From assembly GCA_021202575.1 (NCBI GenBank), contig JAJQCU010000332.1, forward strand, positions 1 through 20,024: 20,024 nucleotides of DNA, given 5' to 3'. The notes below the pieces were generated by a model. The model saw nothing but the letters and a program-made list of their open reading frames with translations. It did not search any database and had not been told where the DNA came from. Below, piece after piece: positions 7,291 through 14,258 of the stretch (within the stretch, counting starts at the first letter, position 1; every line of letters begins with the position of its first letter). Source of the DNA: Lachnospiraceae bacterium (lineage in GTDB: Bacteria > Bacillota > Clostridia > Lachnospirales > Lachnospiraceae). Position numbers and translations under genes: made by a program.

Positions 7291-9040
7291 AACTGAACTG
7301 ACTTCGATAAAGCTGCGCATAGAACCCATTCAGTTCAAGCAGCTCCTCATGCTTCCCCTGCTCGATGATGTGGCCGTCCCGCATGACCAAGATGACATCC
7401 GCCTCTTTGATGGTGGACAGGCGGTGGGCGACGATGAAGCTCGTCCGGCCCTCCATCATGGTAGTGAAGGCTTTCTGAATGCGAATCTCCGTGCGGGTAT
7501 CGATGGAGGAGGTGGCCTCATCCAGAATCAGCATGGGCGGCAGGCAGAGCATGACGCGGGCGATACACAAAAGCTGCTTCTGACCCTGGCTTAAGTTGCC
7601 GCCATCCTCGGTCAGTACAGTGTCATAGCTCTGGGGCATGCGGCGGATGAAGCTGTCAGCATGGGCAGCTTTGGCTGCCCGGATGATTTCTTCCTCGGTG
7701 GCGTCAGGTTTGCCGTAGGCAATATTTTCCCGGACGGTGCCGCTCTTTAGCCAGGTTTCCTGAAGCACCATGCCGTAATTGGTACGCAGGCTCCTGCGGG
7801 TGACGTGGCGGATATCCGTGCCGTCCACCGCGATTTTTCCCTTATTCACATCATAGAAACGCATCAGCAGGTTGATGATCGTGGTCTTGCCGCAGCCGGT
7901 GGGTCCCACCAGGGCCACTCTCTGTCCCGGCTGCACTTTTAAATTCAGGTTCTCGATCAGAGGCACATCCGGCGTGTAGGAGAAGTCCACCTGCTGGATG
8001 TCCACCTTTCCTGACACATCTGTCAATGTCACCGCGTCCACATCCTCCGGGGTGAAGGAGGGCTCATCGATCAGCTCAAAGACACGCGCCGCGCAGGCCA
8101 ACGCGTTCTGCAGCTCCGTCACCACGCCGGATATTTCATTGAAGGGCTTGGTGTACTGGTTGGCATAGCTTAAAAAGGTGGAAAGCTGGCCCACTGTCAG
8201 CACGCTGCGAATGGCCGAGAACGCGCCGATAATACCCACACTGGCGTACACAATGCTGTTCACGAAACGGGTTGCCGGGTTGGTGATAGAGGAAAAGAAA
8301 ATAGCGTTCAGGCTGCACTTCTGGAGCCTTCCGTTGATTTCCTCGAAGGTTTCCTGGGCCTCGTCCTGGTAGCCGAAGGCCTGCACCACCTTCTGATTTC
8401 CCACCATCTCGTCCACCAGGGAGGTCAGCTCCCCGCGGGTTTTGGACTGTAGCTGAAACATGGCATAGGTTTTTCTGGCAATGTAGCTGGCCACCAGCAA
8501 TGACAGCGGCGTCACACAGACCACTACAATGGCCATCCCCCAGTTCACATAAAACATAAAGCAGAGGGTTCCCACAATGGTCAGCACGCCGGTAAACAGC
8601 TGGGTAAAGCCCATCAGAAGTCCTTCCGAGAACTGGTCCACATCCGCGATCAGGCGGCTGATGATGTCGCCGGAGGCGTGGGTGTCCAAATAGCTTAAGG
8701 GCAGCGTTTCCAGGTGGTCAAAGGCCCGGGTGCGGATATCCCGCATCACCCGGTAGGTGATCAGGTTGTTGATGTGGTTCATCAGCCACTGAGCCGCCGC
8801 TCCCGTGAGCGTAATAATCACAATCCATTTTAAAATCCCGAAAATACCGTCAAAATCCACATCCCCCGGACCAATGATTAAGTCCACCGCGTTTCCGGTG
8901 AGGATCGGCACATACAGGCTGGCAAACACATACACTGCCGCCAGGCCAAGGGAAAGCGCCACCAGCCATTTGTAGGCGCCGATAAAGTCAAGAATTCTTG
9001 TCAGTGTGGATTTATGTCCGCTTAATTTCATTTTCGCCAT
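7289..9040 (-). CDS. ABC exporter half-transporter, catalytically complete Walker motifs (MdlB/LmrD-like)
   Basis: A 583-residue type IV ABC exporter subunit: a six-helix membrane domain (about 20-320) fused to an ATPase domain. Visible motifs are Walker A GPTGCGKT (379-386), Q-loop Q427, signature LSQGQ (483-487), Walker B LILDEA (504-509) and switch histidine H539. The signature departs from LSGGQ, while Walker B Glu and H-loop His are intact. That is the pattern of the active-Walker partner in heterodimeric exporters such as TM287/288, BmrCD and LmrCD. I chose the ATG at 9040 because AGGAGG lies 7 bases upstream and because the ATG overlaps the TGA of the preceding ABC gene by one base, a sign of translational coupling. 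An in-frame extension to 9100 lies inside the upstream gene. The substrate is unknown; lipid or drug export is the usual role. Confidence 0.92.
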   Translation of the reverse strand: MAKMKLSGHKSTLTRILDFIGAYKWLVALSLGLAAVYVFASLYVPILTGNAVDLIIGPGDVDFDGIFGILKWIVIITLTGAAAQWLMNHINNLITYRVMRDIRTRAFDHLETLPLSYLDTHASGDIISRLIADVDQFSEGLLMGFTQLFTGVLTIVGTLCFMFYVNWGMAIVVVCVTPLSLLVASYIARKTYAMFQLQSKTRGELTSLVDEMVGNQKVVQAFGYQDEAQETFEEINGRLQKCSLNAIFFSSITNPATRFVNSIVYASVGIIGAFSAIRSVLTVGQLSTFLSYANQYTKPFNEISGVVTELQNALACAARVFELIDEPSFTPEDVDAVTLTDVSGKVDIQQVDFSYTPDVPLIENLNLKVQPGQRVALVGPTGCGKTTIINLLMRFYDVNKGKIAVDGTDIRHVTRRSLRTNYGMVLQETWLKSGTVRENIAYGKPDATEEEIIRAAKAAHADSFIRRMPQSYDTVLTEDGGNLSQGQKQLLCIARVMLCLPPMLILDEATSSIDTRTEIRIQKAFTTMMEGRTSFIVAHRLSTIKEADVILVMRDGHIIEQGKHEELLELNGFYAQLYRSQFS

Positions 9041-10887
9041 CACTGCACCTCCTCTCTGGAAAGCTGGGACAGGCAGATTTCCCTGTATACCTCGCAGCAC
9101 TTCAACAGCTCGCTGTGCGTGCCAAGCCCCGCCAGCTTTCCATCATCCATCACCAGGATTAAGTCCGCATTGCGGATGGTGGACACACGCTGAGAGACGA
9201 TGAACACAGTCATATTCTGCGTATTTTCTTTGATGGCATGGCGCAGGGCGGCGTCGGTCGCGAAGTCCAGCGCGGAGGCCGAGTCATCCATGATCAGAAT
9301 TTCCGGCTGCTTCACCAGGGCTCTGGCGATGGTCAGACGCTGGCGCTGGCCGCCGGAGAGATTTTTGCCGTTCTGCTCAATCTCAAGCGACAGTCCCTGG
9401 CCCTTCTGCTCCACAAACTCCCTGGCCTGGGCGGTATCCAGCGCCTGATAAATCTCCTCATCCGTGGCGTCCTTTTTGCCCCAGCACATGTTTTCCCTCA
9501 ATGTGCCCTTAAAAAGGACGGATTTCTGCGGCACCACGCCCACCTTGTCCCGCAGGGCGTCCAGCGTGTACTCGCGCACATCCGTGCCGTCCACCAGGAC
9601 CTGTCCCTCCCGCACATCGTAAAAGCGGGGGATTAAGTTGACCACGGAGGTCTTGCCGGAGCCGGTGCCGCCGATAATGCCCACGGTCTGGCCGGGCTGG
9701 ACGTCAAAGCCGATCTCTTCCAGCGAGTCCTCTTTCGCGTTTTTATATCTGAAAAATACATCTTTAAAGGAGACACAATGGGCCGCACAGGCGGTTTTAG
9801 TTTTTCCAGCGTCCTGACCAGATTTGCGGCTCTTTTCATTGTCGGCTTTTTCAGGGTCGCTTTCCCCTGATGCTCCGACAATGGTCTCAGGCGGTTTAAC
9901 TGTTACAGTATCTTTTCTTCCGTCATAAGTCCCGCCCACAATGCTGGTCTCAATATCCATCACCGCGCTGATGCGGTTGGCGCAGGCAAAGGCCTTGGAC
10001 ATGGACACAATCAGGTTGGCCATCTTGATTAATTCCACCAGAATCTGAGACATATAATTGACCAGCGCCACCGTCTCGCCCTGGGTCAGCACGCCGATAT
10101 TGACCTGTTTCCCGGAAATCCAGATGATCGCCACAATGGAAAGATTGATAATCACATAGGTGATGGGATTCATCAACGCGGAAATCTTGCCCACGAAAAC
10201 CTGGGACTGCACCAGAAGCCCGTTTTCCTCCTGAAAGCGCCTGGTCTCCGCCTCCTGGCGGTTGAACGCCCGGATGACGCGCACGCCGGTCAGGTTTTCT
10301 CTGGTGGTACGAGTCACCTGATCCAGCTGCTGCTGTACTTTTTTATACAAGGGCATGCTGATGGCCATGATGCCGAAGACCACCAGGCACAGAAGCGGAA
10401 TCGTGACAAGAAACGTCAGCGCCGCCTTCGCGTTGACCGTGAAGGACATGACCATGGCGCCCAGCACGATAAACGGTGAGCGCAGCAAAAGGCGCAGCGT
10501 CAGGTTTAATCCCGACTGCACCTGATTGACGTCGCTGGTCATGCGGGTGATCAGCGTGGCCGTTCCCACCACGTCCTGTTCGGTGTAGGACAGCGTCTGG
10601 ATGTGGCGGAACAGGTCGTTTCTGAGGGATGTGGAGAATCCCACCGCCGCCCTGGCCGCGAAATACTGCGCCGTCAGAGAGCAGGTCAGTCCCACAACGG
10701 CCAGCAGCACCAGAATCCCTCCCATGCGTAAAATATAGCCGGTATCCTCGTTTTTGATGCCCACGTCGATGATCTGCGCCATCACCAGAGGCACGAAGAG
10801 CTCAAAGCTGGCCTCCAGCATTTTAAAGAGCGGGGCCAGAATGCTCTCCTTTCTGTAGTCCTTCAGGTATTTCAGAAGTTTCCTCAT
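9040..10887 (-). CDS. ABC exporter half-transporter with degenerate ATPase site (MdlA/LmrC-like)
   Basis: The 615-residue partner of the next gene, with an N-terminal six-helix domain and a C-terminal ATPase. Walker A is GGTGSGKT (406-413) and the signature is a normal LSGGQ (510-514). Walker B reads LIMDDS (531-536), with Asp in place of the catalytic Glu, and the switch position is Gln (VSQR, Q566) instead of His. These are the substitutions known from the degenerate site of heterodimeric exporters. A polar, charged linker (about 327-368, rich in S, E, K and D) separates the two domains and is longer than usual. The ATG at 10887 has GGAGG 5 bases upstream; an in-frame extension to 10971 lacks a ribosome site. 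The stop overlaps the start of the second subunit. Confidence 0.92.
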   Translation of the reverse strand: MRKLLKYLKDYRKESILAPLFKMLEASFELFVPLVMAQIIDVGIKNEDTGYILRMGGILVLLAVVGLTCSLTAQYFAARAAVGFSTSLRNDLFRHIQTLSYTEQDVVGTATLITRMTSDVNQVQSGLNLTLRLLLRSPFIVLGAMVMSFTVNAKAALTFLVTIPLLCLVVFGIMAISMPLYKKVQQQLDQVTRTTRENLTGVRVIRAFNRQEAETRRFQEENGLLVQSQVFVGKISALMNPITYVIINLSIVAIIWISGKQVNIGVLTQGETVALVNYMSQILVELIKMANLIVSMSKAFACANRISAVMDIETSIVGGTYDGRKDTVTVKPPETIVGASGESDPEKADNEKSRKSGQDAGKTKTACAAHCVSFKDVFFRYKNAKEDSLEEIGFDVQPGQTVGIIGGTGSGKTSVVNLIPRFYDVREGQVLVDGTDVREYTLDALRDKVGVVPQKSVLFKGTLRENMCWGKKDATDEEIYQALDTAQAREFVEQKGQGLSLEIEQNGKNLSGGQRQRLTIARALVKQPEILIMDDSASALDFATDAALRHAIKENTQNMTVFIVSQRVSTIRNADLILVMDDGKLAGLGTHSELLKCCEVYREICLSQLSREEVQ

Positions 10888-10958
10888 AAACTCCTCCTCA
10901 GATATTATGATTAAAGTGGCAAAAAGGTATGTCGTTGCGATCCCCAATGTCATAAATA

Positions 10959-10974
10959 TGAATGCTTGCATTCA
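10959..10974. promoter_or_regulatory. Palindrome, candidate operator of the ABC operon
   Basis: TGAATGC-TT-GCATTCA is a perfect 7-base inverted repeat with a 2-base centre, 72 bases upstream of the first ABC start codon. Size and symmetry suit a dimeric MarR- or TetR-type repressor. No regulator gene is adjacent in this window. Confidence 0.5.
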
Positions 10975-10997
10975 ATTTCCGACCTTTTGTCCCTTGT

Positions 10998-11003
10998 ATC
11001 ATA
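10998..11003 (-). promoter_or_regulatory. Possible -10 box for the ABC operon
   Basis: The reverse strand reads TATGAT upstream of the palindrome at 10959-10974. No convincing -35 box was found at the right distance. If real, the palindrome would lie just downstream of the start point, where a repressor could block elongation. Confidence 0.25.
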
Positions 11004-11031
11004 CTATTGAAAATTTATCGTCTGCCACGAG

Positions 11032-11097
11032 TCACAGAACTGACATGAAAAATGAACGGCTCATGGCTGCCGCGAATATTCGCCTTATTTTTTTCAT
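11032..11097 (-). CDS. Possible 21-residue small protein or leader peptide
   Basis: The frame reads MKKIRRIFAAAMSRSFFMSVL and stops at TGA (11032-11034). AGGAG (11103-11107) lies 5 bases before the ATG, a better ribosome site than many neighbouring genes have. It sits between pyrC, which ends 51 bases upstream, and the ABC operon. It has a basic N-terminus and a short hydrophobic stretch. It may be a membrane micropeptide, a regulatory leader, or the stub of a lost lipoprotein signal peptide. Small size makes a chance ORF possible. Confidence 0.35.
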   Translation of the reverse strand: MKKIRRIFAAAMSRSFFMSVL

Positions 11098-11147
11098 ATC
11101 CTCTCCTGTTTTCTCAGAAGGTCTTTCTGAATTGTCATGAGCCTGTT

Positions 11148-12431
11148 TCAGGGCGCAGGATTCTCATATACAACCCTGCCATTGCAGATCGTATACCGCA
11201 CCACGCCCTTAAGCTCCTGGCCGATAAACGGAGAATTCACTGCCTTAGAGTGAAAGTTCTCTCCCACTACGAAGTTCTCCGCCGGATCAAAAAGCACTAT
11301 ATCCGCCGGGCCGCCCTCGGCCAGGTAACCGCAGTCCAGATGATACATCCTCGCCGGATTGTAAGCCATCTTCTCCATCAGCTGGCACAATGTCAGGTAC
11401 CCCGGCTCTATGAGCTCCGTAACGCACACCGCCAGGGAAGTCTCCAGCCCGATGATACCGCTGGGCGCTTCCGTCAGAGGCCCTGCCTTCTCCTGAACAC
11501 TGTGGGGTGCGTGATCCGTGGCAATCAGGTCGATGGTGCCGTCCACCAGGCCCTCCACAATGGCAAGCCTGTCCGCCATTGTCCTGAGCGGCGGGTTCAT
11601 CTTCGCCAGGGTGCCGTGTTCCATTACGGCCTCCTCCGTCAACGCGATATGATGAGGCGTCGCTTCCGCGTGAATATCCATGCCCGGTGATTCCTCCCTG
11701 GCCTTACGAATCAGATCCACGCCCTCCTTCGTACTGATGTGCTGAATATCCATGCAGCAGTCGGTCTGCGCCGCGAGCGCGATATCCCGCCCGATCATGC
11801 TGATCTCCGCCTGCCTGTCCGAGCCGCCGATGCCGAAATATTCCGACGCCTTTCCATGATTTACGCCGTTATTCACAATAAACGCGGGATTCTCCTCATG
11901 GAAGCTGATCGGCACTTTCAACGCAGCTGCCGCGGCCATGGCCTCCAGCGCCAGCTTCTCATCCATGAGCGGCACGCCGTCGTCCGTAAAGCCAACCGCA
12001 CCGGCCTCCTTTAAAGCCCGCATGTCCGTCAGTTCCTTCCCCCGCATGCCAACAGTAACTGTACCGCAGGTTTCCACATGGATGCCGGTCTCTTTTCCCT
12101 TATTCAATACATACCGCACCGTCTCCACAGAGTCGATGGGCGGCTTCGTATTCGCCATCATGATCACCGTGGTGAAGCCGCCCGCTGCGGCCGCGGCCGC
12201 GCCAGTCAGAATGTCTTCCTTATAAGTCAGTCCCGGATCTCTGAAATGCACATGCACATCCACCAGCCCCGGTCCCGCGCAAAGGCCGCTGCCGTCAATG
12301 ATTTCCACTTCCTCGGGCGGATCAATCACAGGCGCGATCCTTTGTATTCTATCCCTTGAAATCAGGATATCCCCCGTAGCCTGCGTCCCGCTTTTCGGGT
12401 CAATCACCGTCACATTTTGGATCAGAAGCAT
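11148..12431 (-). CDS. pyrC: Dihydroorotase
   Basis: Catalyses reversible cyclisation of N-carbamoyl-aspartate to dihydroorotate in pyrimidine synthesis; cytosolic zinc amidohydrolase. The product has 427 residues, normal for the class I bacterial enzyme. The metal motif DVHVHFRDPG occupies 58-67, and FTDDG (148-152), FHEE (H178), QHIS (H231) and TDHAPHS (D306) follow in the expected order. An alanine-rich run, GAAAAAAGGFTTV (77-89), lies before the MMANTKPP loop. I chose the ATG at 12431, where MLLIQNVTVIDP begins the usual N-terminal strand. An in-frame extension to 12617 would add 62 cysteine-rich residues that overlap the upstream gene and is rejected. The ribosome site before it is weak (GAGAG). 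No other pyr gene is visible. Confidence 0.93.
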   Translation of the reverse strand: MLLIQNVTVIDPKSGTQATGDILISRDRIQRIAPVIDPPEEVEIIDGSGLCAGPGLVDVHVHFRDPGLTYKEDILTGAAAAAAGGFTTVIMMANTKPPIDSVETVRYVLNKGKETGIHVETCGTVTVGMRGKELTDMRALKEAGAVGFTDDGVPLMDEKLALEAMAAAAALKVPISFHEENPAFIVNNGVNHGKASEYFGIGGSDRQAEISMIGRDIALAAQTDCCMDIQHISTKEGVDLIRKAREESPGMDIHAEATPHHIALTEEAVMEHGTLAKMNPPLRTMADRLAIVEGLVDGTIDLIATDHAPHSVQEKAGPLTEAPSGIIGLETSLAVCVTELIEPGYLTLCQLMEKMAYNPARMYHLDCGYLAEGGPADIVLFDPAENFVVGENFHSKAVNSPFIGQELKGVVRYTICNGRVVYENPAP

Positions 12432-12559
12432 CTGTTTCTCTCTACTTTCGTCTTTATTTTCACTGCGGCACATGCAGCCTAAAAAACAACAGCCACAGTG
12501 AACTGTTTCGTTTATTTTCCAATTTTTCAGGCAGTTACAGTGTATAACCTTTTGATAAA

Positions 12560-12588
12560 AATGTACAGAAGGATTTTGACCTGTCCAA
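12560..12588 (-). promoter_or_regulatory. Candidate promoter for pyrC
   Basis: The reverse strand has TTGGAC (12583-12588), a 17-base spacer and TACATT (12560-12565), in the 182-base gap upstream of the pyrC start. The -10 box is a poor match, so co-transcription with the preceding lipoprotein gene is also possible. Confidence 0.35.
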
Positions 12589-12613
12589 ATGTTGTGAACA
12601 GTAACCACCCACT

Positions 12614-13132
12614 TCACTTCCAGTACATCGGCACCTCCTCCTCAAACGCCTCCGTCCTCAATACAATATAAGGATACTGCGTCTCATTGATCCGCTCCTC
12701 CCCGGCTGCCGGTCCCAGTAAAGACGTATCCACCAGCACCCCGTTCTCCCCCAGGAAAAAATCATTGACCACTATAGTATATCCGCTGTTATCCTGCTTT
12801 CCATACCCAATGCATACATACAAATACTCATTGTCAGTGTATGTCATCTGAAAAGCTTCCTCATACCTTTCCTCAATCAGTGGAAGCAGCTCCTCCGGAA
12901 TCCGGTCCTCATCCAGGATGGTATAATCCAGATCCTCCACCTTCTCTCCTGCCCCGGAGTTGACTTCCGACACACTGCACGCCGTCAGCAGAGTTATCGC
13001 GCAGACACACACTGCCAGCAAAAGCAGCCTGTACCGTCCCTTAAGCGAACTCCCGCCGGGAACCCGGCAATCCCCCCTCTTTTTGTCCGGTCCCTCCTCA
13101 GCCATGCCTTTTTCCGTTACACTCATCATCAT
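12614..13132 (-). CDS. PrcB-domain-like lipoprotein
   Basis: A 172-residue exported lipoprotein. A basic, unusually long n-region (about 35 residues) precedes the hydrophobic segment RLLLLAVCVCAITLLTAC, with lipobox LTAC and the modified cysteine at 52. The mature part contains YGKQDNSGYTIVVNDFF, then LGPAAGEERINETQYPYIVL. The SGY-strand plus P...YPYIVL arrangement fits the PrcB C-terminal domain (protease complex subunit family). I chose the ATG at 13132, the first of three in a row, because GGAG lies 7 bases upstream. The TTG at 13147 would lie over that box, and an ATG at 13105 remains possible and would shorten the n-region. It lies 182 bases upstream of pyrC. The family call rests on pattern alone. 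Confidence 0.7.
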   Translation of the reverse strand: MMMSVTEKGMAEEGPDKKRGDCRVPGGSSLKGRYRLLLLAVCVCAITLLTACSVSEVNSGAGEKVEDLDYTILDEDRIPEELLPLIEERYEEAFQMTYTDNEYLYVCIGYGKQDNSGYTIVVNDFFLGENGVLVDTSLLGPAAGEERINETQYPYIVLRTEAFEEEVPMYWK

Positions 13133-13235
13133 TCCAAAGCTCCGCAATTTTTGTAAATTATATGTCCCTCAGCCAGTCCACTATGCCCGGCATCAAAAGA
13201 ACCTGCCGCAATCTGCCGCGGCCGGCACTCCGCCA

Positions 13236-13269
13236 GCCGACAGGAAACCGGTTACTGTTTCCTGTTGGC
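13236..13269. repeat. Strong 13-base-pair hairpin between divergent genes
   Basis: Arms 13236-13248 and 13257-13269 pair along 13 positions, with perfect core ACAGGAAAC/GTTTCCTGT, one G-T pair and an 8-base loop. No T run follows on either strand, so it is not a standard terminator. It lies upstream of the PrcB-like gene and may be an RNA structure in its leader or a protein-binding site. Confidence 0.55.
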
Positions 13270-13276
13270 CATGAAG

Positions 13277-13319
13277 AGTAAAATATAATCAAAATCATAG
13301 ACAGTAAAATATCAAAATC
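13277..13319. repeat. AT-rich imperfect direct repeat
   Basis: AGTAAAATATAATCAAAATC (13277-13296) recurs as AGTAAAATAT-CAAAATC (13303-13319), 26 bases apart. The copies lie between the hairpin at 13236 and the -35 box at 13321, a possible site for a shared regulator of the two divergent genes. Confidence 0.4.
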
Positions 13320-13320
13320 G

Positions 13321-13349
13321 TTGCTTTTTCCCGGACAACCGTTTATACT
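13321..13349 (+). promoter_or_regulatory. Promoter of the acyltransferase gene
   Basis: TTGCTT (13321-13326), a 17-base spacer and TATACT (13344-13349). Transcription would begin near 13356, leaving a leader of about 100 bases. That leader holds two near-identical TGCCCG(A/G)CGCCG stretches (about 13373 and 13411). Confidence 0.6.
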
Positions 13350-13457
13350 TAAGAAAGCGTTTTTCAAAAAAATGCCCGACGCCGGAAATACCCGCATCCG
13401 TCCAAAACGTTTTGCCCGGCGCCGACACCCGACATTCCCGCAAAGGACATTCTGATT

Positions 13458-14198
13458 ATGATACGGACTATCCTCGTTTTATCATTGATTGTTTTATACC
13501 TGATCCTGACGATCCCCGTTCTGATCGTCTTTCATTTTCTTCACAGAAAATATCCGGAAAAGATCGACCTGATCAGCCTGCATATGGTGCAGTGGGTGCT
13601 GCGCGGCGCACTGTTTTTAAGCGGCACAAAGCTGACCATCATCGGGGAGGAAAATGTGCCCAAGGACCGGCCTGTGGTCTACATCGGCAATCATACCAGC
13701 TATTATGACGTGGTCATCGGCTACACCCGGGTGCCAGGGCTGACCGGCTTCGTGGCCAAGGACAGCATGGGCAAAATTCCGCTGCTGAATCTGTGGATGC
13801 TTCGGGCCAAGTGTGTCTTCCTGAACCGGGATAATATTAAGGAAGGCATGAAATCCATCCTGGCGGCCATCAAAGAAGTGAAAGAAGGAATTTCCATCTA
13901 TATTTTCCCGGAGGGCACCCGCAATAAAACACCCGACACGTTTATGGAGTTTAAGGAGGGCAGCTTTAAAATTCCGGAGAAAAGCGGCGCTCCCATCGTT
14001 CCGGTCACCTTTGTCAATTCCCACTCCATCTACGAGGACCACAGGCCCTTCATCAGGAGTGCGCATGTGGTAGTAGAATACGGGAAGCCCATCGACATGA
14101 ATGAGCTGGACAAAGAAACCCGAAAGCACATGGGAAGCTACGTGTCCGGCATCATCCGTGAAACCTATGAAAAAAATAAGGCGGCTTACTTTTCATAA
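13458..14198 (+). CDS. plsC: 1-acyl-sn-glycerol-3-phosphate acyltransferase (PlsC-like)
   Basis: Adds the second acyl chain to lysophosphatidic acid, giving phosphatidic acid for membrane phospholipids. The product has 246 residues. One N-terminal membrane anchor (about 2-27) is followed by the acyltransferase signature NHTSYYD (78-84, the HX4D catalytic pair), then FLNRDN (121-126) and the FPEGTR block (150-155) that binds glycerol phosphate. The C-terminal APIVPVTF completes the family pattern. The ATG at 13458 has AAAGGA about 10 bases upstream, slightly far but usable. It has its own promoter and is the only + strand gene in its neighbourhood. The stop codon lies inside a hairpin, and a terminator follows. 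Several PlsC paralogues are usual in Clostridia, so the exact acceptor is not certain. Confidence 0.88.
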   Translation: MIRTILVLSLIVLYLILTIPVLIVFHFLHRKYPEKIDLISLHMVQWVLRGALFLSGTKLTIIGEENVPKDRPVVYIGNHTSYYDVVIGYTRVPGLTGFVAKDSMGKIPLLNLWMLRAKCVFLNRDNIKEGMKSILAAIKEVKEGISIYIFPEGTRNKTPDTFMEFKEGSFKIPEKSGAPIVPVTFVNSHSIYEDHRPFIRSAHVVVEYGKPIDMNELDKETRKHMGSYVSGIIRETYEKNKAAYFS

Positions 14199-14205
14199 GC
14201 CGCCT
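14179..14205. repeat. Perfect hairpin across the plsC stop codon
   Basis: AGGCGGCTTA (14179-14188) and TAAGCCGCCT (14196-14205) are perfect inverted repeats with a 7-base loop holding the last codons. No T run follows. It may protect the transcript or assist the terminator 8 bases further on. Confidence 0.6.
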
Positions 14206-14212
14206 CAGGTCT

Positions 14213-14249
14213 TAAAAAGAGCGGTGCAGAGCCGCTCTTTTTATTTTTC
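14213..14249 (+). terminator. Bidirectional rho-independent terminator
   Basis: TAAAAAGAGCGG (14213-14224) pairs with CCGCTCTTTTTA (14232-14243) around a 7-base loop, followed by T-rich sequence. Both flanks are A- or T-rich, so it can end both plsC (+) and murF (-), which converge here. Confidence 0.85.
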
Positions 14250-14258
14250 CCGCACCGA

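Noticed and set aside
12432..12617. N-terminal extension of dihydroorotase
   Set aside because: The added residues are cysteine-rich and unlike the family, and they overlap the upstream gene; the enzyme is complete from 12431.
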